The notes under the pieces were generated by a model. It saw nothing but the letters and a program-made list of their open reading frames with translations, did no database searches and had not been told where the DNA came from. From Anaerolineae bacterium (lineage in GTDB: Bacteria > Chloroflexota > Anaerolineae > Aggregatilineales > Phototrophicaceae), in contig JADLHH010000612.1 of assembly GCA_020848855.1 (NCBI GenBank), forward strand, positions 1 through 6,559: a stretch of DNA of 6,559 bases, read 5' to 3'. Position numbers and translations under genes: made by a program. Shown here one piece after another: positions 1 to 5,894 of the stretch (position 1 is its first letter; every line of letters begins with the position of its first letter).

Positions 1-75
1 CAGCAGCGGCTCAGCGACAGCCGCGACGATGAAGACCGGCTCTCGCTGGAAGCGCTGCTGCGCAAGCGCAACTGA
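1..75 (+). CDS. C-terminal end of an unidentified protein (5' partial)
   Basis: An open frame enters from the left edge in frame 1 and encodes 24 residues (beginning QQRLSDSRDDEDRLSLEALL) before a TGA at 73-75. The tail is highly charged and probably helical, as is common at protein C-termini, and it carries no recognisable motif. It is called coding because the frame is open from the edge, composition is similar to the neighbours, and the following stretch to 395 holds no other gene. No terminator hairpin is evident between its stop and the mobile element at 114. Function cannot be judged from so short a piece. Confidence 0.5.
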   Translation, partial: QQRLSDSRDDEDRLSLEALLRKRN

Positions 76-107
76 GAGCGGATCGACCCCAGTGAAGTCG
101 GGCAGAC

Positions 108-128
108 ACACGGAGGCTTGTCCGAAAA
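108..128. repeat. Left end of the MITE: target duplication plus terminal inverted repeat
   Basis: ACACGG at 108-113 is the left copy of the target duplication. The 15-bp terminal inverted repeat AGGCTTGTCCGAAAA follows at 114-128. The bases outside 108 and inside 128 do not continue the match, which fixes the boundaries. Confidence 0.8.
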
Positions 129-339
129 TTATCGCATTGAACATTTCCCCTCACCCCGCTCAACACATGGCTTGGCAATTTCGTTGACCAGTCCCGCTCC
201 CACGTAAATCAGGCGCGGGACAACGCCCAGGATGCGCCCCTTCTCCCCGCCTGCGTAATCCAACCGCAGGTTGGACGAGAAGGGGGGGGTTGAGGGGGTT
301 TGGGCAGATTCTCCCGCAGGTGACTTTTCGGACAAGCCT
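114..339. mobile_element. MITE-like non-autonomous insertion element, 226 bp
   Basis: The two ends are a perfect 15-bp inverted repeat: AGGCTTGTCCGAAAA at 114-128 and its exact reverse complement at 325-339. Directly outside each end stands the same hexamer, ACACGG (108-113 and 340-345), as expected of a target-site duplication. The interior has no convincing gene but contains perfect inverted repeats (191-197 with 215-221; 237-245 with 277-285; 250-255 with 265-270), and the C-rich stretch near 147-158 roughly complements the G-rich stretch near 282-298, so one strand could fold into a long branched hairpin. Size, terminal repeats, target duplication and lack of a transposase fit a miniature inverted-repeat transposable element moved in trans. 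It sits between the 3' ends of two convergent genes and breaks neither. I cannot assign the parent IS family. The intact 6-bp duplication suggests a fairly recent insertion. Confidence 0.8.
282..304 (+). other. Potential G-quadruplex motif inside the MITE
   Basis: The plus strand has G8 at 282-289, then TTGA, G5 at 294-298, TTT and G3 at 302-304. Counting G8 as two tracts separated by a 2-nt G loop, this meets the usual four-tract G3+N1-7 pattern. The same G-rich stretch can instead pair with the C-rich segments of the element (237-245 and about 147-158), so duplex hairpin and quadruplex would compete. Folding in the cell is not shown by sequence alone. Confidence 0.45.
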
Positions 340-345
340 ACACGG
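325..345. repeat. Right end of the MITE: terminal inverted repeat plus target duplication
   Basis: TTTTCGGACAAGCCT at 325-339 is the exact reverse complement of the left terminal repeat. It is followed immediately by the second ACACGG copy at 340-345. Removing 114-345 would rejoin the flanks across a single ACACGG and give a plausible empty site. Confidence 0.8.
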
Positions 346-395
346 GTCAGCCCTTACGGATGCCCAATTCAGTTGTAGATTTCGAGAACTCAACA

Positions 396-632
396 TCAGG
401 TGGGTTCGGGGGGCGGCGTCAGCCTGCCGGTCTGCTTCTTCTCGATGGGGCGGGCGGTGGCGTGCAGAAACTGAAAGTCGTCGCGCTGCGGCATGATCTC
501 CATGACTTCGATCACCTCGTAGGATGAGCGCCCCCATCGGACGTGATCGCCGACCTGCGGGCGCTCGATCTGGTTTTTGATGCCGCCCTTGTGCTTGCCG
601 CCGAGGATTACGTAGCTCACCTTGTAGATCAT
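396..632 (-). CDS. Conserved-looking small protein of unknown function, 78 residues, paired with the CNB protein
   Basis: I do not recognise this family. The protein starts MIYKVSYVILGG and has a basic, glycine-rich segment (KHKGGIKNQ, residues 14-22), a PQVGDHVRWG stretch (25-34) typical of a turn in a small beta-barrel, a beta-rich middle (SSYEVIEVMEIM) and a proline-rich, probably disordered tail (LTPPPEPT). There is no signal peptide, membrane segment or cysteine, so it is likely cytoplasmic. The ATG at 630-632 is chosen because it lies 14 bp after the stop of the upstream CNB gene and has an AGGCGAG-like ribosome site about 9 nt ahead. The frame stays open up to 740, but that extension would run through the coding part of the CNB gene. 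The tight spacing on the same strand implies co-transcription and a linked role. No clear terminator follows before the mobile element. Confidence 0.72.
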   Translation of the reverse strand: MIYKVSYVILGGKHKGGIKNQIERPQVGDHVRWGRSSYEVIEVMEIMPQRDDFQFLHATARPIEKKQTGRLTPPPEPT

Positions 633-646
633 CGCGAATAACTCGC

Positions 647-1087
647 CTAATTGTCGAGATTGTGATGGCGCAGCTTGAACGCCAGGTCGAGCGCGATGTT
701 GCGCATCAGCCGGTAGCCGAGCAGCGTATCGGCGCGGCATAAGCCGTCGAACAATTCGCGGTCGACCACATACAGCACGGTCGGGTCGTCGTCGGCGACG
801 ACCGTCGCGGTGCGCGTCCGCATGTCGAGCAGCGCTAGTTCGCCGAAGATTTGCCCTTCACCCAGAAACAGCGCCGTGTGCAGGTCGCCATAGGCGTCGC
901 GCTTGAGGATTTCAACCTGCCCCTGGGCGATGATGTACATATTTTCGCCGGGCGTGTCCTGCTCGACGATCACTGCGCCGCTGCGGTAGGTCTCGCTGTG
1001 GGTGATCGCCGCGACTTGCTCAAGCTGGTCGCCGGTCAGCCCGTGAAACACTTCGATTCGCCGCAGGGTCTGTACGATTTCGTGCAT
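647..1087 (-). CDS. Stand-alone cyclic nucleotide-binding (CNB/CRP-like) domain protein
   Basis: This 146-residue protein is almost wholly one cyclic-nucleotide-binding domain. After an N-terminal helix (residues 1-30, with IEVFHGLTGDQLEQVA) come the beta-roll strands, including GAVIVEQDTPGENMYIIAQGQVEI (37-60). The phosphate-binding cassette FGELALLDMRTRTA spans 81-94, with Glu83 and Arg92 where cAMP- or cGMP-binding proteins contact ribose and phosphate. A C-terminal helical segment (about 110-142) could be the lid. No helix-turn-helix, kinase, channel or transporter region is present, so it would act as a sensor or regulatory subunit through a partner, plausibly the 78-residue product encoded just downstream. 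The ATG at 1085-1087 has an AAGAGAGG ribosome site 4 nt upstream. The cassette suggests ligand binding is retained; which nucleotide, if any, is not evident. Confidence 0.88.
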   Translation of the reverse strand: MHEIVQTLRRIEVFHGLTGDQLEQVAAITHSETYRSGAVIVEQDTPGENMYIIAQGQVEILKRDAYGDLHTALFLGEGQIFGELALLDMRTRTATVVADDDPTVLYVVDRELFDGLCRADTLLGYRLMRNIALDLAFKLRHHNLDN

Positions 1088-1169
1088 CGCGCCTCTCTTT
1101 TGCTTGATTCTAATGCACTTTTGATGTTTCGGGATGACCGGGTCTAATACTTCTTTTACGCGCTTAGGC

Positions 1170-1175
1170 TATACT
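1170..1175 (+). promoter_or_regulatory. Possible -10 box of the small heat-shock/lon operon
   Basis: TATACT matches the sigma70 -10 consensus at 5 of 6 positions and lies about 117 bp before the hsp20 start. No good -35 hexamer stands 16-18 bp upstream (the sequence there is TACTTC or ATACTT), so the call is weak. I found no CIRCE or HAIR operator in this gap. On the opposite strand, TAGAAT (plus positions 1107-1112) could be a -10 for the CNB gene, but it too lacks a -35 and would leave a very short leader. Confidence 0.25.
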
Positions 1176-1202
1176 AGAAACTCAGACTGAATACATGCGC
1201 CC

Positions 1203-1250
1203 TGAGCAGCAGGCAGCGCCACAGGCTGGTAATCATCCGCTGGCTGCTCA
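1203..1250 (+). promoter_or_regulatory. Bulged hairpin in the putative 5' leader of the small heat-shock gene
   Basis: TGAGCAGC (1203-1210) pairs perfectly with GCTGCTCA (1243-1250). After a 3-nt bulge the stem continues with CAGCG (1214-1218) against CGCTG (1238-1242), giving 13 pairs around a 19-nt loop. A second short pairing, CGCTG (1254-1258) with CAGCG (1280-1284), reaches the first G of the GAGG ribosome site at 1284-1287. If transcription starts near 1182, both lie in the leader. Small heat-shock genes are the classic carriers of RNA thermometers, so a temperature-sensitive leader is possible, but the ROSE signature is not recognised. Confidence 0.35.
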
Positions 1251-1291
1251 TTCCGCTGAACGAACCATCTGTTTACCCCCAGCGAGGCGAT

Positions 1292-1708
1292 ATGCAGGAC
1301 GAGAAGAACAACCCGCGCGAACGACCGCCGCTTCCAGGCTTGTGGCTGGAGTATAACGCCTGGCATCCCTCACGGCAGTTTGCGCCGCCGACGGATGTCA
1401 TCGAATTCGAGGACAGGATTCGGATTCTGGTTGAAATCGCCGCTCTGCGCCCGGCTGACCTGAACATCACGCTTCTGGCAGACCGGCTGGTGATTTCCGG
1501 CTCGCGCGAGCGACCGCCGCTGCCGAATGTCGCTTATCACCGTGTCGAGATCGGCTATGGGGAGTTCCGCGTGGAAGTGACGCTGCACTGGTCGGTTGTG
1601 CGCGACGCCGTGACGGCGACGTATCGAGATGGCTTACTGGAAGTGGAACTGCCGCGCCAGCCGGAGAGCCGGGTTACCGTGAAAGACGGAACGAAGGATG
1701 ACGAATGA
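1292..1708 (+). CDS. Small heat-shock protein (Hsp20/alpha-crystallin family)
   Basis: The gene encodes a 138-residue ATP-independent holdase expected to bind unfolding proteins in the cytoplasm and keep them available for refolding or proteolysis. A short N-terminal arm (1-31) precedes the alpha-crystallin domain (about 32-121). Its beta-strands include [20 protein letters not shown] (43-62) and RLVISGSRE (65-73), and the family signature A-x-x-x-D-G-L-L appears as ATYRDGLL (109-116) followed by EVELPR. The tail has an I-x-I-like V-T-V (128-130) for oligomer contacts. The usual 'G-x-F-x-R-x-x-x-L-P' strand is altered: [11 protein letters not shown] (90-100) has His-Trp where Leu-Pro is common. 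The ATG has GAGG 4 nt upstream. The stop overlaps the lon start by 4 nt, so both are probably translated in a coupled way from one mRNA. Confidence 0.93.
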   Translation: MQDEKNNPRERPPLPGLWLEYNAWHPSRQFAPPTDVIEFEDRIRILVEIAALRPADLNITLLADRLVISGSRERPPLPNVAYHRVEIGYGEFRVEVTLHWSVVRDAVTATYRDGLLEVELPRQPESRVTVKDGTKDDE

Positions 1709-4209
1709 CTGACGAAACGAACATGAACAGCACCGTCGTGGATTGGACGGAAAACGCCCAGGACGTTGAAATCAGCGATGCCGGCGCTGAAGGGGAAGTA
1801 GTCGAGACGACCATCCCCGAAGAACTGCCGATTTTGCCGCTGCGCGGGGTTGTCGTCTACCCGCAGACGATCATTCCGCTGACGGTTGGGCAGCCGCGCA
1901 GCATCAAGCTGGTCGACGAAGTGGTCAGCGGCAGCCGCATGATCGGGCTGATCACGTCGAAAGACCCCAATCTCGAAACGCCGGGTCCCGACGATATCTA
2001 CCGTATCGGCACGATTGCCTCGATTCACCGGCTGTTCCGTGCGCCGGACGGCACGATTCGGATGCTGGTGCAGGGCGTGTCGCGTATCGAGGTGGACGAA
2101 TTCACGGCGACCGAGCCGTATCTGAAAGCCCGCGTACATGACAAGCCGGAAGCAGTCGAGAAGTCGATTGAAGTCGAGGCGATCACCCGCAACGTAGTCG
2201 GCTTGTTCACGCGGCTGGCGGAACTGGTGCCGAGCATCCCCGGCGAGCTGATTTCGTCGGCGCTCAACGTGGATGATCCGCTGCAACTGGCGTATACGAT
2301 TGCGACCTACATCCGTATCGATCTGGACGAAGCCGAGGCGCTGCTCGAAATGGACAGCACCGAAGCCAAGCTGCGCCGGTTAATGACGCTGCTGAGCAAG
2401 GAACTGGAAGTCCTCGAACTGGGGCGCAAAATCCAGACCGAAGCCCAGACCGAGATGGAGAAAGTCCAGCGCGAATACTACCTGCGCGAACAGTTGAAGG
2501 CGATCCAGCGCGAACTGGGCGAGGAAGACGAGCAGGCGGTCGAAGTCGAGGAATTCCGCAAGAAGATCGCCGAATCTGGTATGCCGGACGAAGCCCGCAA
2601 GGAAGCCGAGCGCGAACTCGACCGGCTTTCCAAGCTGCCGACGGCTGCCGCCGAGTACGGCGTGATCCGCACGTACCTCGACTGGTTGACCAGCCTGCCC
2701 TGGGGCAAGCGCACCGAGGACAACCTCGACATCTCTCACGCTCGCCAGGTGCTGGACGAAGATCACTACGGGCTGAAGGACATCAAGGAGCGCATCCTCG
2801 AATACCTCGCCGTGCGCAAGTTGCGTCTGGAGCGCGCCGCCGAACTGGAGCGCGTCGAGCAGCACGATTTCGTGCGCCGCGAGCGGCAGGGCGCGATCCT
2901 GTGCTTCGTCGGTCCGCCTGGCGTCGGTAAGACTTCGCTCGGCGCGTCCATCGCGCGGGCAATGAACCGCAAGTTCATCCGCATGAGTCTGGGCGGCGTG
3001 CGCGACGAAGCTGAGATTCGCGGCTTCCGCCGGACGTACATCGGCGCGATGCCCGGTCGCATGATCCAGACGATCCGGCGCGTCGAAACCCGCAACCCGA
3101 TCATCATGCTGGACGAGGTGGACAAGCTCGGGCACGACTTCCGGGGCGACCCGGCGAGCGCGCTGCTCGAGGTGCTCGACCCGGAGCAGAACAACGAATT
3201 CCGTGACCACTATCTCGACGTGGCGTTCGACCTGAGCGAAGTCATCTTCATCACGACGGCGAACGAACTCGACCCGATCCCCGGACCGCTGCGCGACCGC
3301 ATGGAGATCATTCACCTGAGCGGCTACACCGAGCAGGAGAAGATCGCCATCGCCGAGCAGTATCTCGCCCCGCGCCAGCAGCGCGAAAACGGGCTGCTGC
3401 CGGAAGAGGTGAAGTTTACCGAGGACGCTCTGCAAACGATCATCCGCGACTATACCCGCGAAGCCGGTGTCCGCACGCTCGAACGCGAGATCGGGCGGGC
3501 GATGCGCAAGATGGTCACGCGCTTCGCCGAAGGCAAAGATGGTCACGTTGAAATCGACGAAAAGCTGCTGAAGGAACTGCTGGGTAAGCCGCGCTACGGT
3601 TACCGCGAAGAACTCGAAGAGCGCACGGATCGTCCCGGCGTGGCGACCGGCTTGGCGTGGACGCCGTTCGGCGGCGAAGTGCTGTACGTCGAGGCGACGC
3701 AGATGCCCGGCAGCAAGGGGTTCCAGTATACCGGGCAGTTGGGCGAAGTCATGCAGGAGAGCGCGCGGATCGCCATGAGCGTGGTGCGCGCCAACGCCGA
3801 CAGACTCGGCATCGCGCCGGACTTCTTCGAGAAGCACGACATTCACCTGCATGTCCCGGCAGGCGCGACCCCGAAAGATGGTCCGTCGGCGGGCGTGACG
3901 ATGGTCACGGCGCTGGCGTCGCTGCTCACCGGGCGCGCGGTCAAGGGCAACATCGCCATGACCGGCGAAATCACGCTGCGCGGGCAGGTGCTGCCGGTCG
4001 GCGGCATCAAGGATAAGGTGCTGGCGGCGCACCGGCTGGGCGTGGATACGGTGATTTTGCCGAAGAAGAACGAAAACGATCTGGACGACCTGCCGGAAGA
4101 CGTGCGCGGCAAGCTGCACTTCGTCCTCGCCGAGCAGATCGATCAGGCGCTGGACGCGGCGCTCGCCGTTGGACAGCCAGAGCAGAAACGGGTACACTCA
4201 AAAGCATAG
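1705..4209 (+). CDS. lon: ATP-dependent Lon protease (LonA type)
   Basis: This 834-residue cytoplasmic serine protease of the AAA+ class degrades misfolded and selected regulatory proteins as a ring-shaped hexamer. Visible in order are an acidic N-terminal extension (1-38), the substrate-binding Lon N domain (about 39-235, starting [13 protein letters not shown]), a coiled-coil region (about 236-315), and the AAA+ module with Walker A GPPGVGKT (403-410), Walker [10 protein letters not shown] (466-474), sensor-1 FITTAN (515-520) and the PGPLRDRM arginine-finger segment (526-533). The protease domain follows from about 642, with catalytic Ser728 in DGPSAG and Lys771 in GGIKDK. Their 43-residue spacing equals that of Ser679 and Lys722 in E. 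coli Lon. E. coli Lon has 784 residues; about 30 of the extra residues are the N-terminal extension. The ATG at 1705 overlaps the hsp20 stop (ATGA) and has AAGGA 6 nt upstream; Met7 (1723) is a less supported alternative. All catalytic residues are intact. Confidence 0.98.
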   Translation: MTDETNMNSTVVDWTENAQDVEISDAGAEGEVVETTIPEELPILPLRGVVVYPQTIIPLTVGQPRSIKLVDEVVSGSRMIGLITSKDPNLETPGPDDIYRIGTIASIHRLFRAPDGTIRMLVQGVSRIEVDEFTATEPYLKARVHDKPEAVEKSIEVEAITRNVVGLFTRLAELVPSIPGELISSALNVDDPLQLAYTIATYIRIDLDEAEALLEMDSTEAKLRRLMTLLSKELEVLELGRKIQTEAQTEMEKVQREYYLREQLKAIQRELGEEDEQAVEVEEFRKKIAESGMPDEARKEAERELDRLSKLPTAAAEYGVIRTYLDWLTSLPWGKRTEDNLDISHARQVLDEDHYGLKDIKERILEYLAVRKLRLERAAELERVEQHDFVRRERQGAILCFVGPPGVGKTSLGASIARAMNRKFIRMSLGGVRDEAEIRGFRRTYIGAMPGRMIQTIRRVETRNPIIMLDEVDKLGHDFRGDPASALLEVLDPEQNNEFRDHYLDVAFDLSEVIFITTANELDPIPGPLRDRMEIIHLSGYTEQEKIAIAEQYLAPRQQRENGLLPEEVKFTEDALQTIIRDYTREAGVRTLEREIGRAMRKMVTRFAEGKDGHVEIDEKLLKELLGKPRYGYREELEERTDRPGVATGLAWTPFGGEVLYVEATQMPGSKGFQYTGQLGEVMQESARIAMSVVRANADRLGIAPDFFEKHDIHLHVPAGATPKDGPSAGVTMVTALASLLTGRAVKGNIAMTGEITLRGQVLPVGGIKDKVLAAHRLGVDTVILPKKNENDLDDLPEDVRGKLHFVLAEQIDQALDAALAVGQPEQKRVHSKA
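4170..4198 (+). promoter_or_regulatory. Candidate sigma70 promoter inside the 3' end of lon, driving the response regulator
   Basis: TGGACA (4170-4175, 5 of 6 matches to TTGACA) and TACACT (4193-4198, 4 of 6 matches to TATAAT) are separated by the optimal 17 bp. Transcription would start near 4205, at the lon stop codon. It would give the response regulator its own transcript, whose leader contains the hairpin at 4219-4247. Lying in coding sequence, the match could be chance. Confidence 0.4.
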
Positions 4210-4218
4210 CTTTGCGGC

Positions 4219-4249
4219 AAACCGGCAGAGTGATCCTCTGCCGGTTTTT
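4219..4249 (+). terminator. Intrinsic terminator after lon
   Basis: AAACCGGCAGAG (4219-4230) pairs perfectly with CTCTGCCGGTTT (4236-4247) around a 5-nt loop, and the run of five T ends at 4249. This 12-bp stem starts 10 bp after the lon stop and should end the hsp20-lon transcript. The ribosome site of the next gene (AGGAG, 4252-4256) begins only 3 nt past the T-run. Confidence 0.9.
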
Positions 4250-4264
4250 CCAGGAGTGTGACTT

Positions 4265-4633
4265 GTGCCCAGTATCCTCATAGTCGAAGACGATCAGACT
4301 TCGGTGAAACTTCTGAAAATCCTGCTGGAAGAAGTTCACGGTTTTGGTGTCGCCCTCGCACGGCACGGCGCAGATGTGGTTCCGATGGCATCCGAGAACC
4401 CGCCGGATATATTCCTCATCGACTATCACCTGAGCGATATGGACGGGCTGACGCTGATTGGCACGCTGCGTGCCAGCCCACTGTTTGAGAAGACGCCGAT
4501 TGTGATGGCGTCCGGGCTGGACGTGGAAATCGAGGCGCTCAAAGCCGGGGCGTCCGCTTTTCTGGTCAAGCCCTACGAGCCGGACGAACTCGCCAACCTG
4601 TTCAAGACGCTGACCTCGTCGTCGGCGAGCTAG
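4265..4633 (+). CDS. Single-domain response regulator (CheY-like receiver)
   Basis: The gene encodes 122 residues forming one receiver domain with no output domain. The acidic pocket is Glu8-Asp9-Asp10 (in ILIVEDD), the phosphoacceptor is Asp53 (FLIDYHLSDMDG), the conserved Ser/Thr is Ser83 (IVMASG) and the conserved lysine is Lys102 (LVKPYEP). All the residues needed for phosphorylation are therefore present, and the protein should accept phosphate from a histidine kinase and signal by protein contact. No kinase lies in the window, so its partner is unknown. It starts with GTG at 4265-4267, with AGGAG 8 nt upstream. The start is only 15 bp after the lon terminator, so expression needs read-through or the candidate promoter at 4170-4198. 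The serine-rich tail (TLTSSSAS) is short. Confidence 0.93.
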   Translation: MPSILIVEDDQTSVKLLKILLEEVHGFGVALARHGADVVPMASENPPDIFLIDYHLSDMDGLTLIGTLRASPLFEKTPIVMASGLDVEIEALKAGASAFLVKPYEPDELANLFKTLTSSSAS

Positions 4634-4679
4634 AAACTCCGATCAGCAGTCGTTTGGGCAGCACATTGGCACGCGAATC

Positions 4680-4710
4680 AAAAGGCGAGGTCACACGACC
4701 TCGCCTTTTT
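4680..4710. terminator. Bidirectional intrinsic terminator between convergent genes
   Basis: AAAAGGCGAGGTC (4680-4692) pairs perfectly with GACCTCGCCTTTT (4697-4709) around a 4-nt loop. The plus strand ends in T5 (4706-4710) and the minus strand in T4 (plus 4680-4683). It lies 47 bp after the response-regulator stop and 25 bp beyond the stop of the minus-strand propeller gene, so it can terminate both transcripts. Confidence 0.92.
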
Positions 4711-4734
4711 GCTTGCGGTTTTCAGGTTCCGGGA

Positions 4735-5790
4735 TTAGCCAAGCTTGATGACCGCGCCGTTGCCGGGACCCGCCAGCGTGCCGATGCTGACCGCCCAGCT
4801 ACCATCGGCAGCCTGCGCCAGACCGTAGGGCAGGAGCAGCCCTTCGGCAACCGGGGTCGCGCCGTCGGCATTGACCATCACGACCGCGCCGGACATCATA
4901 TCGGGACCCTGCTCGCCAAAGATGGTGAGCATTTCGACGGCGTAGACATTGCCGTCCTGCCCAACCGCCACGTCGGTGACGGCGGTCAGACCACCGAAGG
5001 TTTCCAGCACTTCGCTGCCGTCCGCCGAGATGTGCTCGATGTGCCCAGCGCCGGGGGCGATGCCCGTGCCCAGGAAGCTGACGTAGGCGGTGCCGTCTTC
5101 CGCGAAGTCAATCGCGGTCGGAACCGGGTCGTCAGTCCAACTGTGCCACACCGACAGACCATCGGCTTCCGTCCAGGTGTAGACGGTGTTCGCGCCGGTA
5201 TCGACGATGTACAGCGTGCCGTTGGCGTCCCAGGCGAGGCTGTTGACGTTGCTGTCGAGCGGGTCAGCGCCGTCGGGGTTGTTCGCCGCTTCGTTGGCAT
5301 ACAGGTCGATGCTGTCGGTAATGCGCCAGAAGCCGTTGACGTTGGTCAGCTTCAGGACGTAGTCGCCCAGGTACGGCTGGGGACCGGGACCGCCGCCGCT
5401 CATCACCAGCCACAGGGCATCGCCGGTGCTGTAGGCAGCCATCGCGCCAAGCTGTTCGCTGGGCGTCGCGACGCTCCACAGCCAGGGGACAGCGACCGAC
5501 TGTGTGCCGTCCGCCGCGACCATCGAGACCTGGCTGCTCAAGCCGGCAGAGGCTTCGGTCGAACCCGGAGCGCCTTCGGGCGCGTTCGGGTCGGCAGGAA
5601 TAACGAGTTCGCCGCCATTACCGGCTTCGGCAATCCACAGGTTGCCGTCCGCGTCATAGCTGACAAAACGCGGGTTGCTCAGCCCGCTGGCGATGGCGTT
5701 GGGCATGGCGTCTTGAGCGAAGACGGGCAGCGCCAACACGGTCAGAATGGCAAAACACAACACGAATAGAACGATGACTCGGCGAGACAT
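4735..5790 (-). CDS. Secreted ScyD/ScyE-like NHL beta-propeller protein
   Basis: The protein has 351 residues. An N-terminal signal peptide (MSRR, hydrophobic segment 5-21, then PVFA before QDAM) predicts export with cleavage after Ala25. The rest is built of repeated propeller blades, each with a D-G-N-x-Y/W-like turn: NPRFVSYDADGNLWIAEAG (39-57), VNSLAWDANGTLYIVDTG (182-199), PTAIDFAEDGTAYVSFLG (224-241), VTDVAVGQDGNVYAVEM (271-287) and PYGLAQAADGSWAVSIG (321-337). This resembles the family named after cyanobacterial scytonemin genes scyD/scyE. Members are widespread outside scytonemin makers, and no other scytonemin gene is visible here, so the name gives fold rather than role. The ATG at 5788-5790 is preferred because AAAGGAG lies 9 nt upstream and the signal peptide starts there. 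An in-frame ATG at 5833-5835 overlaps the predicted -10 box and could not be on that transcript. Confidence 0.85.
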   Translation of the reverse strand: MSRRVIVLFVLCFAILTVLALPVFAQDAMPNAIASGLSNPRFVSYDADGNLWIAEAGNGGELVIPADPNAPEGAPGSTEASAGLSSQVSMVAADGTQSVAVPWLWSVATPSEQLGAMAAYSTGDALWLVMSGGGPGPQPYLGDYVLKLTNVNGFWRITDSIDLYANEAANNPDGADPLDSNVNSLAWDANGTLYIVDTGANTVYTWTEADGLSVWHSWTDDPVPTAIDFAEDGTAYVSFLGTGIAPGAGHIEHISADGSEVLETFGGLTAVTDVAVGQDGNVYAVEMLTIFGEQGPDMMSGAVVMVNADGATPVAEGLLLPYGLAQAADGSWAVSIGTLAGPGNGAVIKLG

Positions 5791-5799
5791 GACTAAAGG

Positions 5800-5806
5800 C
5801 TCCTTT
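5800..5806 (-). promoter_or_regulatory. Ribosome-binding site of the propeller gene (decides the start)
   Basis: Read on the minus strand this is AAAGGAG, a near-ideal Shine-Dalgarno sequence 9 nt before the ATG at 5788-5790. It supports that start over the in-frame ATG 45 nt further upstream. Confidence 0.8.
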
Positions 5807-5833
5807 TGAGGTTGAACGCTCTCGACAAGCATC

Positions 5834-5860
5834 ATTATATGCCGATTTCTATTAAGTCGA
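5834..5860 (-). promoter_or_regulatory. Putative sigma70 promoter of the propeller gene
   Basis: On the minus strand a perfect TATAAT -10 box lies at plus 5834-5839. The best -35 candidate is TCGACT (plus 5855-5860, 4 of 6 matches), but its 15-bp spacer is short, so an activator may be needed. Transcription would begin near 5827, leaving a leader of about 37 nt. A short inverted repeat, AGTCG (5855-5859) with CGACT (5869-5873), overlaps the -35 and could be an operator. Confidence 0.55.
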
Positions 5861-5894
5861 TCGATACCCGACTGGGCAGTTTTTTACCTAACCA

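Noticed and set aside
129..335. Minus-strand frame of 68 codons filling the MITE
   Set aside because: It would begin at a TTG inside the terminal repeat, with no ribosome site. Its coding content follows from the hairpin repeats, and no family was recognised.
160..537. Minus-strand frame crossing the MITE border into the 78-residue gene
   Set aside because: It overlaps the better-supported small gene in another frame and spans the insertion boundary, so it cannot be an old conserved gene.
633..740. Longer N-terminus for the 78-residue protein (start at 740)
   Set aside because: The extension would be read entirely through the coding end of the CNB gene in another frame. The ATG at 632 has a ribosome site and normal operon spacing.
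1088..1291. CIRCE or HAIR heat-shock operator before hsp20
   Set aside because: No TTAGCACTC-N9-GAGTGCTAA or CTTGAGT-N7-ACTCAAG match was found by eye in this gap.
2380..4197. Long open frame on the minus strand opposite lon (605 codons)
   Set aside because: It lies wholly antisense to the intact, motif-complete lon gene. Long antisense frames are expected in GC-rich genes, and the product shows no recognisable domain.
4654..5769. Plus-strand open frame of 371 codons opposite the propeller gene
   Set aside because: It starts from TTG, runs through the terminator at 4680-4710 and is antisense to a gene with a signal peptide, ribosome site, promoter and repeat structure.
5791..5835. Upstream ATG for the propeller protein (start at 5835)
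   Set aside because: This ATG overlaps the predicted TATAAT box and would add 15 residues ahead of a normal signal peptide, whereas the ATG at 5790 has AAAGGAG at ideal spacing.
5871..5885. ACTG-GG-CAGT followed by six T as a plus-strand terminator
   Set aside because: The stem is only 4 bp with a 2-nt loop, and no plus-strand gene ends nearby.
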